Shown here: positions 1-8,079 of the stretch, piece by piece | Numbering within the stretch: position 1 is the stretch's first letter | Layout of the letters: every line of letters begins with the position of its first letter | Assembly: GCF_014652135.1 (NCBI RefSeq) | Contig: NZ_BMYF01000003.1 | Coordinates: forward strand, 1 to 64,000 | Direction: 5' to 3' | From: Mongoliitalea lutea | GTDB taxonomy: Bacteria; Bacteroidota; Bacteroidia; Cytophagales; Cyclobacteriaceae | Length of the DNA stretch: 64,000 nucleotides | The notes under the pieces: model-generated | What the model saw: only the letters and a program-made list of their open reading frames with translations | The model's database searches: none | Told to the model about the DNA's origin: nothing | Program-made: the position numbers and the translations under genes

Positions 1-147
1 CCAACATAGGGGCTTACTTTTCATTCATAACAGAAAGAGTAGCTATATTTATTCCTTTCAAACAATTTTCACTAATGGCCGACTTTAGTCGGACACTAGT
101 GATTCGGAATAATTGGAATCGCTCTTGCAGCGTTCATTGGATTTGGT

Positions 148-630
148 TTGTATAAAGCCAGTGGTTTGAAATCAATTCAAATCGTCAAAACAGTTACCAT
201 CAAAGGAACAAAACAAGAAGTTTTTGACATGGTAAAATATTTGAGCAACTTCCCAAAATGGTCGCCATTTTTGGCACAAGACCCAACACAAAAGTATGAA
301 GTTAAAGGAGCAGACGGGTCAGTTGGTGCACAATACCATTGGGACGGCAACAAAGGAAAAGATTTGGGTTATCAAGAAATAGTAAAGATTGACGAACTCA
401 ATTTTGTGGGTATGAAGTGTGATATTCAAAAGCCCTTTGTTGCTAAACCAACCTTTGACTATTACTTCACCGAAACAGGAAACGGCATAGAAGTTAAACA
501 AGATTTTAAATTGGAATCTAGTTTAGTTGACGCATTATTTATGTGGCTATTTGGTGCAAAAGCAGAAATGGAAAAAACCAATCAACAAGGTTTAGACTTA
601 CTTAAAAAAGCAGTTGAATCTAAAAATTAG
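148..630 (+). CDS. SRPBCC-family (polyketide cyclase/START-like) protein, 5' end uncertain
   Basis: A 160-residue SRPBCC-like protein. It has the usual opening strand with 'KTVTIKGTKQEVFDMV', a Trp/Pro-containing loop (FPKWSPF) and a long C-terminal helix. These proteins bind small hydrophobic ligands, but the ligand here is unknown. The only near start is TTG at 148. The frame stays open upstream to a stop at 100-102 and encodes a hydrophobic segment (GIIGIALAAFIGFG) that looks like a membrane anchor cut off from its start codon. Either a non-ATG start around 106-118 is used or the 5' end was lost at a junction near position 100, where a CCGAC/GTCGG hairpin lies. The next gene starts 5 bp downstream, suggesting co-transcription. 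Confidence 0.7.
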   Translation: MYKASGLKSIQIVKTVTIKGTKQEVFDMVKYLSNFPKWSPFLAQDPTQKYEVKGADGSVGAQYHWDGNKGKDLGYQEIVKIDELNFVGMKCDIQKPFVAKPTFDYYFTETGNGIEVKQDFKLESSLVDALFMWLFGAKAEMEKTNQQGLDLLKKAVESKN

Positions 631-635
631 AAATT

Positions 636-1187
636 ATGGACAAAGCTGAATTAACAATGATGGAAAACCTGAAAGCAAAAACAGGTCATTCCTTAGAAGA
701 GTGGAAAGCAATAATTTCTGAACAAAATTTTGCAAAGTACGGTGAAATTGTAAAGTACCTAAAAGAATCACAAGGTGTTACACACGGCTATGCAACAACG
801 ATTGCTTCAAAAGTATTGGGTTCAGATGCTGCATCAGCTTCAGATACAGACGAACTAATCACTAACCAATACAAAGGCAAAGAGCATTTAAAAGCTTTTT
901 ATGACAAATTAATTTCAGAAATAAATCAGTTTGATGGTGATTTTGAAATCTCACCTAAAAAAGCTTATGTAAGTTTAAGGCGAAAAAAGCAATTTGTAAC
1001 ACTTAATCCTGCCTCAAAAACAAGATTTGAGATAGGTTTTAATCTCAAAGGTGTAGAAGCCAAAGGTAAATTAGAAGCTGAAAAACCTATGGCAATGTGT
1101 TCTCATAAAATCAACTTATCCGACATCAAAGAAATTGACAAAGAAGTTATTGATTGGATAAAATTGGCTTATAACCAAGCGGGATAA
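636..1187 (+). CDS. DUF4287/DUF5655 domain protein
   Basis: A 183-residue soluble protein. Residues 1-65 match the DUF4287 pattern (a helical segment with 'KTGHSLEEWKAII' and 'THGYATTIA'). Residues ~80-180 match DUF5655 ('FYDKLISEI', 'ISPKKAYVSLRRKKQF' and a terminal 'WIKLAYNQA'). The two domains commonly occur together in Bacteroidota proteins of unknown function. ATG at 636 follows the SRPBCC stop by 5 bp, and the next gene begins directly after this stop, so the three look like one transcript. No enzymatic residues can be assigned. Domain names are from memory of the families. Confidence 0.75.
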   Translation: MDKAELTMMENLKAKTGHSLEEWKAIISEQNFAKYGEIVKYLKESQGVTHGYATTIASKVLGSDAASASDTDELITNQYKGKEHLKAFYDKLISEINQFDGDFEISPKKAYVSLRRKKQFVTLNPASKTRFEIGFNLKGVEAKGKLEAEKPMAMCSHKINLSDIKEIDKEVIDWIKLAYNQAG

Positions 1188-1835
1188 ATGGGTATTAACA
1201 TCGGTTTTATATTAACGACTCTTTTATTTCTCTTGTTTTTCTTTTTAGGGACAGGTAGGAATAAAAGAGTTTTATTAATTTCTATTATATGGCTCATTTT
1301 AATTAGTTCGCTTTCACTAACAGGATTTTTTCAAAATACAAATACTATTCCTCCAAGATTTTTGATTGTGTTGATTGGCAATATTACATTCATAGCTTTT
1401 CTATACACAAAACTTAAAACTGTTGACTTAGAATATCGTTATGCAATGCTAGTTCAAGCATTGCGTGTTCCAGTAGAAATAACGTTGTATTTCTTGTTTT
1501 TACAAAAGCAAGTGCCTGAAATTATGACATTTAACGGCTTAAATTTTGATATCATTATTGGTATATCGGCACTTATATTTTTCATTCTAAGTCAATTATT
1601 CAAAGTTAATCTTGGCAAAAAAACACTTATGGTTTGGAATATAATCGGACTTTTGTTTTTAATGAATATTGTAGTAATAGCTATCTTATCAGCCCCTTTA
1701 CCTATTCAACAACTGTCATTTCAGCAGCCCAATATTGCAGTACTCTCGTTTCCTTATATATTACTTCCTTCTTTTATAGTTCCGATTGTAATTTTGACAC
1801 ATATTATATCAATAAAACAACTGACGAAAAGCTGA
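1188..1835 (+). CDS. Multi-pass membrane protein of unknown function
   Basis: A 215-residue, strongly hydrophobic protein with about six to seven predicted transmembrane segments: residues ~3-21, 27-47, 58-75, 95-107, 120-140, 147-170 and 185-207. ATG follows the upstream TAA directly, so translation is probably coupled. The GC content is visibly low. I do not recognise a family. It is the last gene before the first structured repeat at 1848, only 12 bp downstream, as expected for a gene sitting at the end of a cassette-like unit. Confidence 0.7.
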   Translation: MGINIGFILTTLLFLLFFFLGTGRNKRVLLISIIWLILISSLSLTGFFQNTNTIPPRFLIVLIGNITFIAFLYTKLKTVDLEYRYAMLVQALRVPVEITLYFLFLQKQVPEIMTFNGLNFDIIIGISALIFFILSQLFKVNLGKKTLMVWNIIGLLFLMNIVVIAILSAPLPIQQLSFQQPNIAVLSFPYILLPSFIVPIVILTHIISIKQLTKS

Positions 1836-1847
1836 AGTACTACCGCC

Positions 1848-1966
1848 AACATATAAGGGCTAAACCGAAGTGGAGCGCAGCGGCACTTCGACAGGCTCAG
1901 TGACCACACTTCGACAGGCTCAGTGACCGAATTTCGGGATTACGCGGGGTTGAGCGGAGGTTTAGC
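1848..1966. repeat. Structured intergenic repeat, copy 1
   Basis: Positions 1848-1937 are ~95% identical to 3104-3193. The element opens with AACATATAAGGGCTAAACC and contains an inner hairpin CGAAGTG (1866-1872) / CACTTCG (1884-1890). It then carries two tandem copies of a 23-mer beginning CACTTCGACAGGCTCAGTGA. The outer arms GCTAAACC (1859-1866) and GGTTTAGC (1959-1966) pair. In copy 2 the same arms read GGCTAAATC/GATTTAGCC, so the change is compensated on both sides. A related fragment (CCAACATAGGGGCTT) begins the window. Confidence 0.75.
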
Positions 1967-2333
1967 TATTATTTTAGATTTTAGAGGGTAGATTGTAGAT
2001 TGGGTTGTCGAGTTGTCGGGGTTGTCATAGTTGTCGAACCCGCCCCGAGTCTTGAGTCTTGCTTCTTGAGTCTTGGTTCTCGCTACTTAACTCGGCCTGA
2101 GTCTAGCGTCTCGCTTCTAGTATCTCGCCTCTCCACTTGGGAGAAGGTCACTTGAAACCGGTCTATTCCTTGGATATGGTTCATATAAATTTGTTAGTGG
2201 TCATCAAAATCCTCCTCCGGAGGACACGCAATTACAACTAAATTCACTAATTTAAGAGGGAATGAAAAAACCTATGAACAAAGAAAAATGAACGACTTTT
2301 TTCACAACTTGTCCCGCCGTGCGGGGGTCTGAC
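1967..2333. other. Non-coding stretch with low-complexity and palindromic sequence
   Basis: No credible gene. It contains a TTGTCG-rich run (2005-2037), then a word-like repeat of GAGTCTTG/TCTTGCTTCT variants (~2050-2130). A perfect 12-bp palindrome TCCTCCGGAGGA lies at 2213-2224, and a CCCGC/GCGGG hairpin at ~2313-2326 sits just before the inverted repeat that opens the higBA unit. Confidence 0.5.
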
Positions 2334-2413
2334 GTTACCCTTTATTTTAAAAACAACTGCTATAAAGTTCAATATTTGAGAACTTTTCATATTTTTGTAA
2401 AATAACTTGATTA

Positions 2414-2710
2414 ATGAAAAGAATAATTGCGAAAAGTACATTACGGGAATTTTGGGAGAAACACGCTGACTCAGAACAATACTTAAAAACTTGGTATGAT
2501 ACAGCTAAAAGTTCGAAATGGTTTTCTCCAAACGATGTTAAGCAAACATATATTTCGGCAAGTATTCTCAAAAATGGTCGAGTAGTATTCAATATAAAAG
2601 GAAACTCCTATCGACTTGTGGTTAAATTTAACTACGAAAAACAATGGGCCTTTATTCGGTTTATTGGGACGCACCTTGAATATGATAAAATTGATGCTAA
2701 CATGATTTAA
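2414..2710 (+). CDS. higB: HigB-type toxin (mRNA interferase)
   Basis: A 98-residue toxin of the HigB class within the RelE/ParE fold. The sequence shows the family pattern 'STLREFWEKHADSEQYLKTWYDTAKSSKW', then 'VVFNIKGNSYRLVVKFNY' and 'FIRFIGTHLEYDKID'. These toxins cleave ribosome-bound mRNA. The order toxin-then-antitoxin with a 13-bp gap is the hallmark of higBA. Length is typical. It sits in the unit between the two structured repeats, suggesting horizontal acquisition. Confidence 0.9.
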   Translation: MKRIIAKSTLREFWEKHADSEQYLKTWYDTAKSSKWFSPNDVKQTYISASILKNGRVVFNIKGNSYRLVVKFNYEKQWAFIRFIGTHLEYDKIDANMI

Positions 2711-2723
2711 AAAGCTACAGAGT

Positions 2724-3095
2724 ATGAATTTAAAACCTATTAAAAACGAAATTGATTACCGAAACGCACTTGAACGCCTAGAGGTAATCTTTGATGCCCC
2801 AGTTGACACAAAAGAAGGTGATGAAGCTGAGATTCTCTCTTTAATGATTGAGAACTATGAAAATGAGCATTACCCTATTGATTCACCTGACCCAATTGAG
2901 GCTATAAAAATCCGAATGGAAGAGATGAATTTACGTCAAAAGGATTTAGTTGGTTTGATTGGCGGGAAAAGTCGAGTATCTGAAATCCTAAATAGAAAGA
3001 AAAAACTAACTGTTGATATGATTAGGGAAATAGAGAGGGTTCTACATATTTCAGCTTCAGTTCTTGTGAATAATTATAAGCTCGTGAAGAAATAA
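2724..3095 (+). CDS. higA: HigA-type antitoxin with C-terminal HTH
   Basis: A 123-residue partner of the toxin 13 bp upstream. The N-terminal half (1-60) is acidic and helical, as in HigA antitoxins that pair with HigB-2-like toxins. The C-terminal half (~63-118) is a Cro/C1-type helix-turn-helix ('MNLRQKDLVGLIGGKSRVSE', 'LTVDMIREIERVL') expected to bind the operon promoter and autorepress. The stop is followed immediately by the AAAGGGTAAC arm and repeat copy 2. Confidence 0.9.
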   Translation: MNLKPIKNEIDYRNALERLEVIFDAPVDTKEGDEAEILSLMIENYENEHYPIDSPDPIEAIKIRMEEMNLRQKDLVGLIGGKSRVSEILNRKKKLTVDMIREIERVLHISASVLVNNYKLVKK

Positions 3096-3103
3096 CAAAG
3101 GGT

Positions 3104-3201
3104 AACATATAAGGGCTAAATCGAAGTGGAGCGCAGCGGCACTTCGACAGGTTCAGTGACCACACTTCGACAGGCTCTGTGACCGAATTTCGGATTTAGC
3201 C
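3104..3201. repeat. Structured intergenic repeat, copy 2
   Basis: This is the second copy of the element at 1848. The outer arms GGCTAAATC (3114-3122) and GATTTAGCC (3193-3201) form a perfect 9-bp stem. The inner hairpin is CGAAGTG (3122-3128) / CACTTCG (3140-3146). The doubled CACTTCGACAGG motif carries two point differences from copy 1. A short CCGAA/TTCGG hairpin lies at 3183-3193. Confidence 0.75.
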
Positions 3202-3252
3202 TCTGTTGATCCCGATAGTTATCAGCCTTTTTAGGATGCCAGTAAATTAAAA

Positions 3253-3423
3253 ATGAAGCAGATAGTTAAACATATTAAAGATCAGACGGAGGTGTGGATT
3301 CAGGTTTGGTATGAGCCCTATCATTGGGATAATGCTCATGGATACAGCCACACACTTTGGTTAAAAGAGTTGAATGACAACTACTGGGGAAAAACCTATA
3401 AGGAATTCTTACAAAATAATTAA
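3253..3423 (+). CDS. Small aromatic-rich hypothetical protein
   Basis: A 56-codon ORF (ATG 3253, TAA 3421) with five Trp, five Tyr and four His. It includes 'VWIQVWYEPYHWDNAHGY' and ends 'YKEFLQNN'. The composition and clean ATG-to-TAA frame look coding, not random. No family is recognised. It starts about 50 bp after repeat copy 2 and lies 75 bp upstream of the proposed lipoprotein start at 3498. It could also be the surviving fragment of a longer gene. Confidence 0.4.
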   Translation: MKQIVKHIKDQTEVWIQVWYEPYHWDNAHGYSHTLWLKELNDNYWGKTYKEFLQNN

Positions 3424-3497
3424 TAGTTTCATCATCATATATGTCACCTTATCAGGAAGCGTTTACACCCAAGCTTGCATTTCAAGTGTCTTCCATT

Positions 3498-4595
3498 ATG
3501 AGCTATATACTCGTAATAGTTTTAGCTTACTATTCGTTTGGGTGTGTTCAAGAAGATGATCGTATCCCACCTACGGCGGATTCAGCGTTGTACTTCCCTC
3601 CCATAAATTCTGAGGAGTGGGAGAGCATCTCTATGGATAAATTAGGGTGGAATACCTCAGAGTTATCCAAGTTATTAACTTTTCTTGAAGAAAAAAATAC
3701 AAGAGCGTTTATAGTTTTAAAAGATGGGAAAATTGTGATCGAGGAGTATTTTGGGGAAAATATTCTGGGTACCTCTTCTTTTGGCCGAAATACGCGATGG
3801 TACTGGGCATCAGCTGGTAAGACGCTTACCGCAACCTTAGTGGGCATTGCTCAGCAAGAAGGATTGTTGTCCATAAGTAAACCGACTTCTGACTATTTAG
3901 GGAAAGGTTGGACAAGTTTACCATTAGGCAAAGAAGCAATGATTACAGTCAAAAACCAACTTACAATGACTACTGGATTGGAGTACATTATCCCTGATCT
4001 TAATTGTACGACTCCCTCTTGTTTACGCTACCGGACCGATGCTGGACAGCAGTGGTTTTATCATAATGCTCCCTACACACTTCTCAAAGAGGTAATAGAA
4101 CGTGCAACAGGCATGGATTACAATGAATATACCAATCGAAAAATCAGCTCCCTTATTGGGATGAATGGACAATGGGTTTCTCAAGGGAATACGAATGTTT
4201 TTTGGAGTACAGGCAGAGATATGGCAAGATTTGGACTCTTAATGCTCAATAAAGGAAAATGGCATACTACGGAGGTGTTGAGAGACGAAGAGTATTATAA
4301 GGAAATGGTTACTTCATCTCAGCGTCTCAATCCATCCTATGGGTATTTGTGGTGGCTAAACGGTAAAGCATCCATAATTTTCCCAGGCTTACCGCTTTCA
4401 TACAACCTGCCGTTGTCAAAAAATGCGCCGAGTGATCTTTTTGCAGGTATTGGCAAAAATGGTCAATTTGTAGAAATAATTCCAAGTAAAAACTTAGTAG
4501 TCATCAGGATGGGAGAAGCACCCGATGACTCACTTGTGCCTATTACTTTCCATGACGACATGTGGGAAAAGATTAAGTTATTGATAAACGAATGA
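3498..4595 (+). CDS. Serine hydrolase lipoprotein (class C beta-lactamase/PBP fold)
   Basis: A penicillin-binding-protein-like serine hydrolase. I place the start at ATG 3498, not ATG 3441, because residues from there form a lipoprotein signal ending in a SFGC lipobox. The mature protein should therefore be a lipoprotein anchored in an envelope membrane. The catalytic SxxK is seen in 'WASAGKTLTA' and the YxN in 'WFYHNAPYTLL'. A 'LWWLNG' segment precedes the region of the third motif, which reads 'FAGIGKNGQF', so the KTG-type box is degenerate. The family includes esterases, D-aminopeptidases and beta-lactamases, and the substrate cannot be told. No co-directional partner is tightly spaced. 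Confidence 0.85.
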   Translation: MSYILVIVLAYYSFGCVQEDDRIPPTADSALYFPPINSEEWESISMDKLGWNTSELSKLLTFLEEKNTRAFIVLKDGKIVIEEYFGENILGTSSFGRNTRWYWASAGKTLTATLVGIAQQEGLLSISKPTSDYLGKGWTSLPLGKEAMITVKNQLTMTTGLEYIIPDLNCTTPSCLRYRTDAGQQWFYHNAPYTLLKEVIERATGMDYNEYTNRKISSLIGMNGQWVSQGNTNVFWSTGRDMARFGLLMLNKGKWHTTEVLRDEEYYKEMVTSSQRLNPSYGYLWWLNGKASIIFPGLPLSYNLPLSKNAPSDLFAGIGKNGQFVEIIPSKNLVVIRMGEAPDDSLVPITFHDDMWEKIKLLINE

Positions 4596-4672
4596 TAACC
4601 CCTTCCTAGCTGCAATTGTACCAATGTCGAGCATGGATAGGAGTTGAGAAGCTTTTATAAAACTAGTACGAT

Positions 4673-5530
4673 ATGATATTTTGGAACAGTGAATCAAGAT
4701 TTTTAGCCGGCTGGGAAATTGATTTTGATAATACAGAGGAACTTAAAAAAATTTTACTGACGCAGGGTGTTAATAAGGATGGCTTTCATTATTTCAGTAG
4801 CCTTCAAACCGCTACCGAGTTGATCATTCGAAAGCATAGGATTGTTAAAGTCATACAGCATTCAGAAGGTAGGCAATCGGAAGAAATCGTAGCTGTAGAT
4901 CTACCTATTGAGCATTGGCCCGACAGAGCATTGTTTTTCTTGCTAAAAGACTCTGCTGGAAAGCACCGCATTGGAGGGGGGTGCCCATCTGATTTTATCT
5001 TACCTACCCATGAAAAGCTAAAAACGCCATTTGTTTTTATAGGTACCCTTGATACCAGTGATGAGCATTTTGCCTGGATAAATCTACCAAGACTTGACAT
5101 TGCTTACCCTTTGTATGAATGTAATTCGGGGATTTTTCTTGACTATTCTAAGCCTCTGACTCCTGTGATCATTAACCCTCAGACGTTTGAAAGTGCTTGG
5201 TATGATGGCTCGATAGCGGTAACTGATCAAGTGACATTTCAGGAACAAAGATTCAAGGCTGTGGACAAGTTAAATAGTCTTGGAGACCAGCATATGCTGT
5301 GCGGAGTTCCCTTGTGGTACCAAGCGCCAGATATTCCAGTTTGTCCAAAAACTGGAGCACTAATGCAGTATGTTTGTACCATAAATTCTGATAGTGCTAT
5401 TGGTGTTGAAGACAAAAATGGAATTGAGGATTTGCCATTTGGGAACTATTTAACATTTGGAGATTACGGTCGCTTGTATGTGTTCTATCAGCCTGATTCT
5501 AAAGTAGTATATTTGAGAATCCAATTTTGA
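4673..5530 (+). CDS. DUF1963-like (YwqG-type) protein
   Basis: A 285-residue cytoplasmic protein. The C-terminal third ('CGVPLWYQAPDIPVCPKTGA', 'LTFGDYGRLYVFYQP') resembles the DUF1963/YwqG layout, in which a Pro-rich strand precedes a conserved FGDxGxLYVF motif. The function of the family is unknown. The assignment rests on this local pattern only. ATG 4673 is 78 bp after the serine hydrolase. The stop lies 20 bp before the likely start of the GNAT gene. Confidence 0.5.
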   Translation: MIFWNSESRFLAGWEIDFDNTEELKKILLTQGVNKDGFHYFSSLQTATELIIRKHRIVKVIQHSEGRQSEEIVAVDLPIEHWPDRALFFLLKDSAGKHRIGGGCPSDFILPTHEKLKTPFVFIGTLDTSDEHFAWINLPRLDIAYPLYECNSGIFLDYSKPLTPVIINPQTFESAWYDGSIAVTDQVTFQEQRFKAVDKLNSLGDQHMLCGVPLWYQAPDIPVCPKTGALMQYVCTINSDSAIGVEDKNGIEDLPFGNYLTFGDYGRLYVFYQPDSKVVYLRIQF

Positions 5531-5550
5531 GTTGTTTGTATTCATTTGCT

Positions 5551-6117
5551 ATGATTATAAGAAAAGCTACAGTTGAAGACGCTAAAATTATTGCTGATTA
5601 CATCTTGTTGGCAATGGAAGACATCCTATATACCTTTATTGGAGAGAATTCTTACGAAAAAGCGGTCAATTTCTTGAATTGTTTGATACAAGAAAAAGGA
5701 AATCAATATTCTTATGAAAATTGCTGGGTGGCAGAAGCAAACAATGAACTAATCGCAGCAGCACTGGTATACGATGGGGCACGCTTACGCGAACTGAGAA
5801 AACCGGTAGGACGACTTATTCAAAAGCAGTTTAACAGGGATTTCAATCCTGAAGATGAAACTCAGGCAGGGGAATTTTACATAGATTGTGTTGGGGTTAA
5901 TCCTAATCAACAAGGAAAGGGTATTGGTACCCAAGTTTTTCAGTTTCTAATCCATGAATATGTGACCAAAAGCGGTCAAACCCTCGGCCTACTGGTGGAT
6001 AAAAATAATCCTAAGGCCAAACAACTCTATTTGAAATTGGGGTTTGAACTCATAGGTGAAAAAATGCTTGTGGGTAAACCCATGGAACATCTTCAATTTC
6101 GTAGCAATAAGCGTTGA
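5551..6117 (+). CDS. GNAT-family N-acetyltransferase
   Basis: A 188-residue Gcn5-related acetyltransferase. The start is set at ATG 5551 ('MIIRKATVEDAKIIADYI'), the usual GNAT opening, rather than a TTG 24 bp earlier that overlaps the upstream stop. Motif A, which binds acetyl-CoA pyrophosphate, is 'IDCVGVNPNQQGKGIGTQVF' (Q/R-x-x-G-x-G/A). Motif B is 'LLVDKNNPKAKQLYLKLGFE'. The acceptor substrate is unknown. Confidence 0.85.
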   Translation: MIIRKATVEDAKIIADYILLAMEDILYTFIGENSYEKAVNFLNCLIQEKGNQYSYENCWVAEANNELIAAALVYDGARLRELRKPVGRLIQKQFNRDFNPEDETQAGEFYIDCVGVNPNQQGKGIGTQVFQFLIHEYVTKSGQTLGLLVDKNNPKAKQLYLKLGFELIGEKMLVGKPMEHLQFRSNKR

Positions 6118-6225
6118 TGAGTTTTTTTTAGGGTGGATACTTTCGTAAGTTAAATTTGACTACATGTAACCTGTTGAAAACGAAAATCGTAAGAATACGA
6201 TATAATCTTTCAACGTATACCAGCT

Positions 6226-6852
6226 ATGAAAAAAATATTTTTAACGCTCTTGGTGGCTTTCACTTGGTCATTGGAAACTATCGCCTCCGAAATCACAGCC
6301 ACTGTGGTGTTTGAGAACTTAACATCTCAGGAGCTTGTCAAAGGAGAGTTTGAGGTAGTAGAACTCAATCAAAAAACAGAGATTTTCACTTTGGAAAGCT
6401 TTGAAATCAAACTTCCTGAAAGCGGAAAGTATCATTTTAGGTTTGAATCGGATGATTTTACAGCCTACACATTTTATCCAACGCGCATCAACAAAAGGAA
6501 TAATGTCATCACAGTAAGGCTGGTAGAAAAGTCGGGTTTTAGAACTAATGGGATTTTTTCTTTTCCCATAAATCTAGAGATCGAGTTGTCAGATGAGCAA
6601 ATCGAACAAAAGATCGCAGAAGGTAGCTTAAATTTTATTATGCATGGGCTTGACTCCTCTATTCCAGAGAATTACCTGAATTTTAAGGAGAAATATGGCG
6701 TAGGTTTAATTAAGGAGAATTGTGTAATTGATCCACTTTCCTTCAAAAGGGCTTCTGAAAATAATCAGTTGATCGTGAATTACTTAACAAATAAATATGG
6801 GGAGGAATGGCTCGCTGATTTGAATGAAAAACCCTTTGGAGTGATTTTATAA
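6226..6852 (+). CDS. Secreted hypothetical protein
   Basis: A 208-residue protein with a clear Sec signal peptide (residues 1-20, ending at ETIAS). A beta-rich region follows (~21-105). The C-terminal region (~140-208) contains 'FKEKYGVGLIKENCVIDPLS' and 'NNQLIVNYLTNKYGEEW', a pattern I have seen at the end of other small exported Bacteroidota proteins, but I cannot name a family. One Cys remains in the mature protein. It is preceded by ~100 bp of AT-rich sequence. Confidence 0.7.
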   Translation: MKKIFLTLLVAFTWSLETIASEITATVVFENLTSQELVKGEFEVVELNQKTEIFTLESFEIKLPESGKYHFRFESDDFTAYTFYPTRINKRNNVITVRLVEKSGFRTNGIFSFPINLEIELSDEQIEQKIAEGSLNFIMHGLDSSIPENYLNFKEKYGVGLIKENCVIDPLSFKRASENNQLIVNYLTNKYGEEWLADLNEKPFGVIL

Positions 6853-6929
6853 GCAAATGTGATGGCTTTTTTTGGTACGGTTCCTGCTTTTTTTTAACCT
6901 TTAGGAAAGTAAAAGATAATCCACACGAG

Positions 6930-8060
6930 ATGCACATCGATCAAATCATTAAGCTTAGACAAACCATTCATCAAAACCCTGAAATTTCAAATCATGAATA
7001 TGATACAGCGAAACGGATTGCACAGTTTTTCAAACCCTTGTCTCCTACAGAGGAGTTGGATTTAAGCAAGACTGGTAAAGCTTTTGTGTTTGATAGTGGT
7101 GTTGCAGGTAAGACGCTCATGTTTAGAGCAGAGCTTGATGCCTTACCCATTCAAGAAACTTCCGAGGTCCCTTACCGCTCTACAAAGGATAAAGTGGCCC
7201 ATGCTTGTGGACATGATGGACACATGGCTATAGTAGCTGGATTGGCTGCGCAAATAGCCCAAAATCCTCCTCAAAAGGGCAAAGTGGTGATGTTATTTCA
7301 ACCTGCTGAAGAAGTGGAGCAGGGGGCAAGAGACGTTGTAAATGACCCTGTTTTCCAATCCATACAGCCAGATTTTATTTTTGGCTTGCACAATATTCCT
7401 GGAGCTCCCAAGCATGAGATTATCCTCAAGAAAGGAACATTTGCGGCAGCGTCTAAAGGGATGACGGTCAAGCTACACGGGAAGACTTCGCATGCGGCAG
7501 AGCCCGAAAATGGCATAAGCCCTTCCATTGCTATTGCAAAAATTATCACAGCGCTTAATGAATTGATCCAAAATCAAGATCAGTTTACCGATTTAGTGTT
7601 GTTGACGATCATTCACGTTAAGATGGGAGAGATAGCTTTTGGTACCTCTCCAGGATATGCAGAAGTAAGGGCTACTTTGAGAGCTTATGAAAATGAAGAT
7701 ATGAAAAAGCTCACAGCCCAAACCGAGGAAATCATCCATGCCATATCCCGAGAAGAAAAGTTGGGGGTGGAAATTTCCTACAATGAGGTTTTTCCTGCGG
7801 TAGAAAATAACAACGAGGCTCTTAGTATGGTAGAAGCAAGCGCTAAAGCCCATCAGCTGAGCATCAGCATCAGAGACAAGCCTTTTAAATGGTCCGAGGA
7901 CTTTTCCTATTTTACAGAAAAATATAAGGGCTGTTTCTTTGGCTTAGGTGCTGGGACAAATCAAGCCCAACTTCATCACTCGGACTATGATTTTCCTGAT
8001 GAAATCCTTGAGACTGGAATCCAAGTCTTTTTCGAAATCTACCGTAAAATCAATTTGTAG
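6930..8060 (+). CDS. M20-family amidohydrolase (hippurate hydrolase/IAA-amino acid hydrolase-like)
   Basis: A 376-residue metal-dependent amidohydrolase of the M20D group. It opens with the family signature 'LRQTIHQNPEISNHEYDTA'. Metal-ligand motifs are 'FRAELDALPI', 'HACGHDGHMAI' (Cys/His) and 'QPAEEVEQGA' (Glu). The dimerisation domain lies at about 170-290 ('GKTSHAAEPENGISPSIAIA'). A late His ligand is in 'AQLHHSDYDF'. It should hydrolyse N-acyl or N-aroyl amino acids in the cytoplasm, since no signal peptide is present. The stop lies 19 bp from the convergent response-regulator gene. Confidence 0.9.
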   Translation: MHIDQIIKLRQTIHQNPEISNHEYDTAKRIAQFFKPLSPTEELDLSKTGKAFVFDSGVAGKTLMFRAELDALPIQETSEVPYRSTKDKVAHACGHDGHMAIVAGLAAQIAQNPPQKGKVVMLFQPAEEVEQGARDVVNDPVFQSIQPDFIFGLHNIPGAPKHEIILKKGTFAAASKGMTVKLHGKTSHAAEPENGISPSIAIAKIITALNELIQNQDQFTDLVLLTIIHVKMGEIAFGTSPGYAEVRATLRAYENEDMKKLTAQTEEIIHAISREEKLGVEISYNEVFPAVENNNEALSMVEASAKAHQLSISIRDKPFKWSEDFSYFTEKYKGCFFGLGAGTNQAQLHHSDYDFPDEILETGIQVFFEIYRKINL

Positions 8061-8079
8061 TCAATCTGGAGTCGACCAT

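Larger units (their letters stand above)
2334..3106. repeat. 10-bp inverted repeat bracketing higBA
   Basis: GTTACCCTTT at 2334-2343 is the exact reverse complement of AAAGGGTAAC at 3097-3106. The left arm lies 70 bp before higB. The right arm starts one base after the higA stop codon and runs straight into repeat copy 2. This pairing of a unit's 5' edge with the first bases of its 3' repeat is the topology of an integron gene cassette. However, the sequence does not fit the canonical GTTRRRY core and no integrase is visible. Confidence 0.5.

Noticed and set aside
1634-1903. 89-codon frame overlapping the membrane protein gene and repeat copy 1
   Set aside because: It is out of frame with the membrane protein gene and its C-terminus is the repeat itself.
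1843-3201. Canonical integron array
   Set aside because: No integrase, the repeat core does not fit GTTRRRY/RYYYAAC, and the first putative site would be ~490 bp long. It is kept only as a cassette-like topology.
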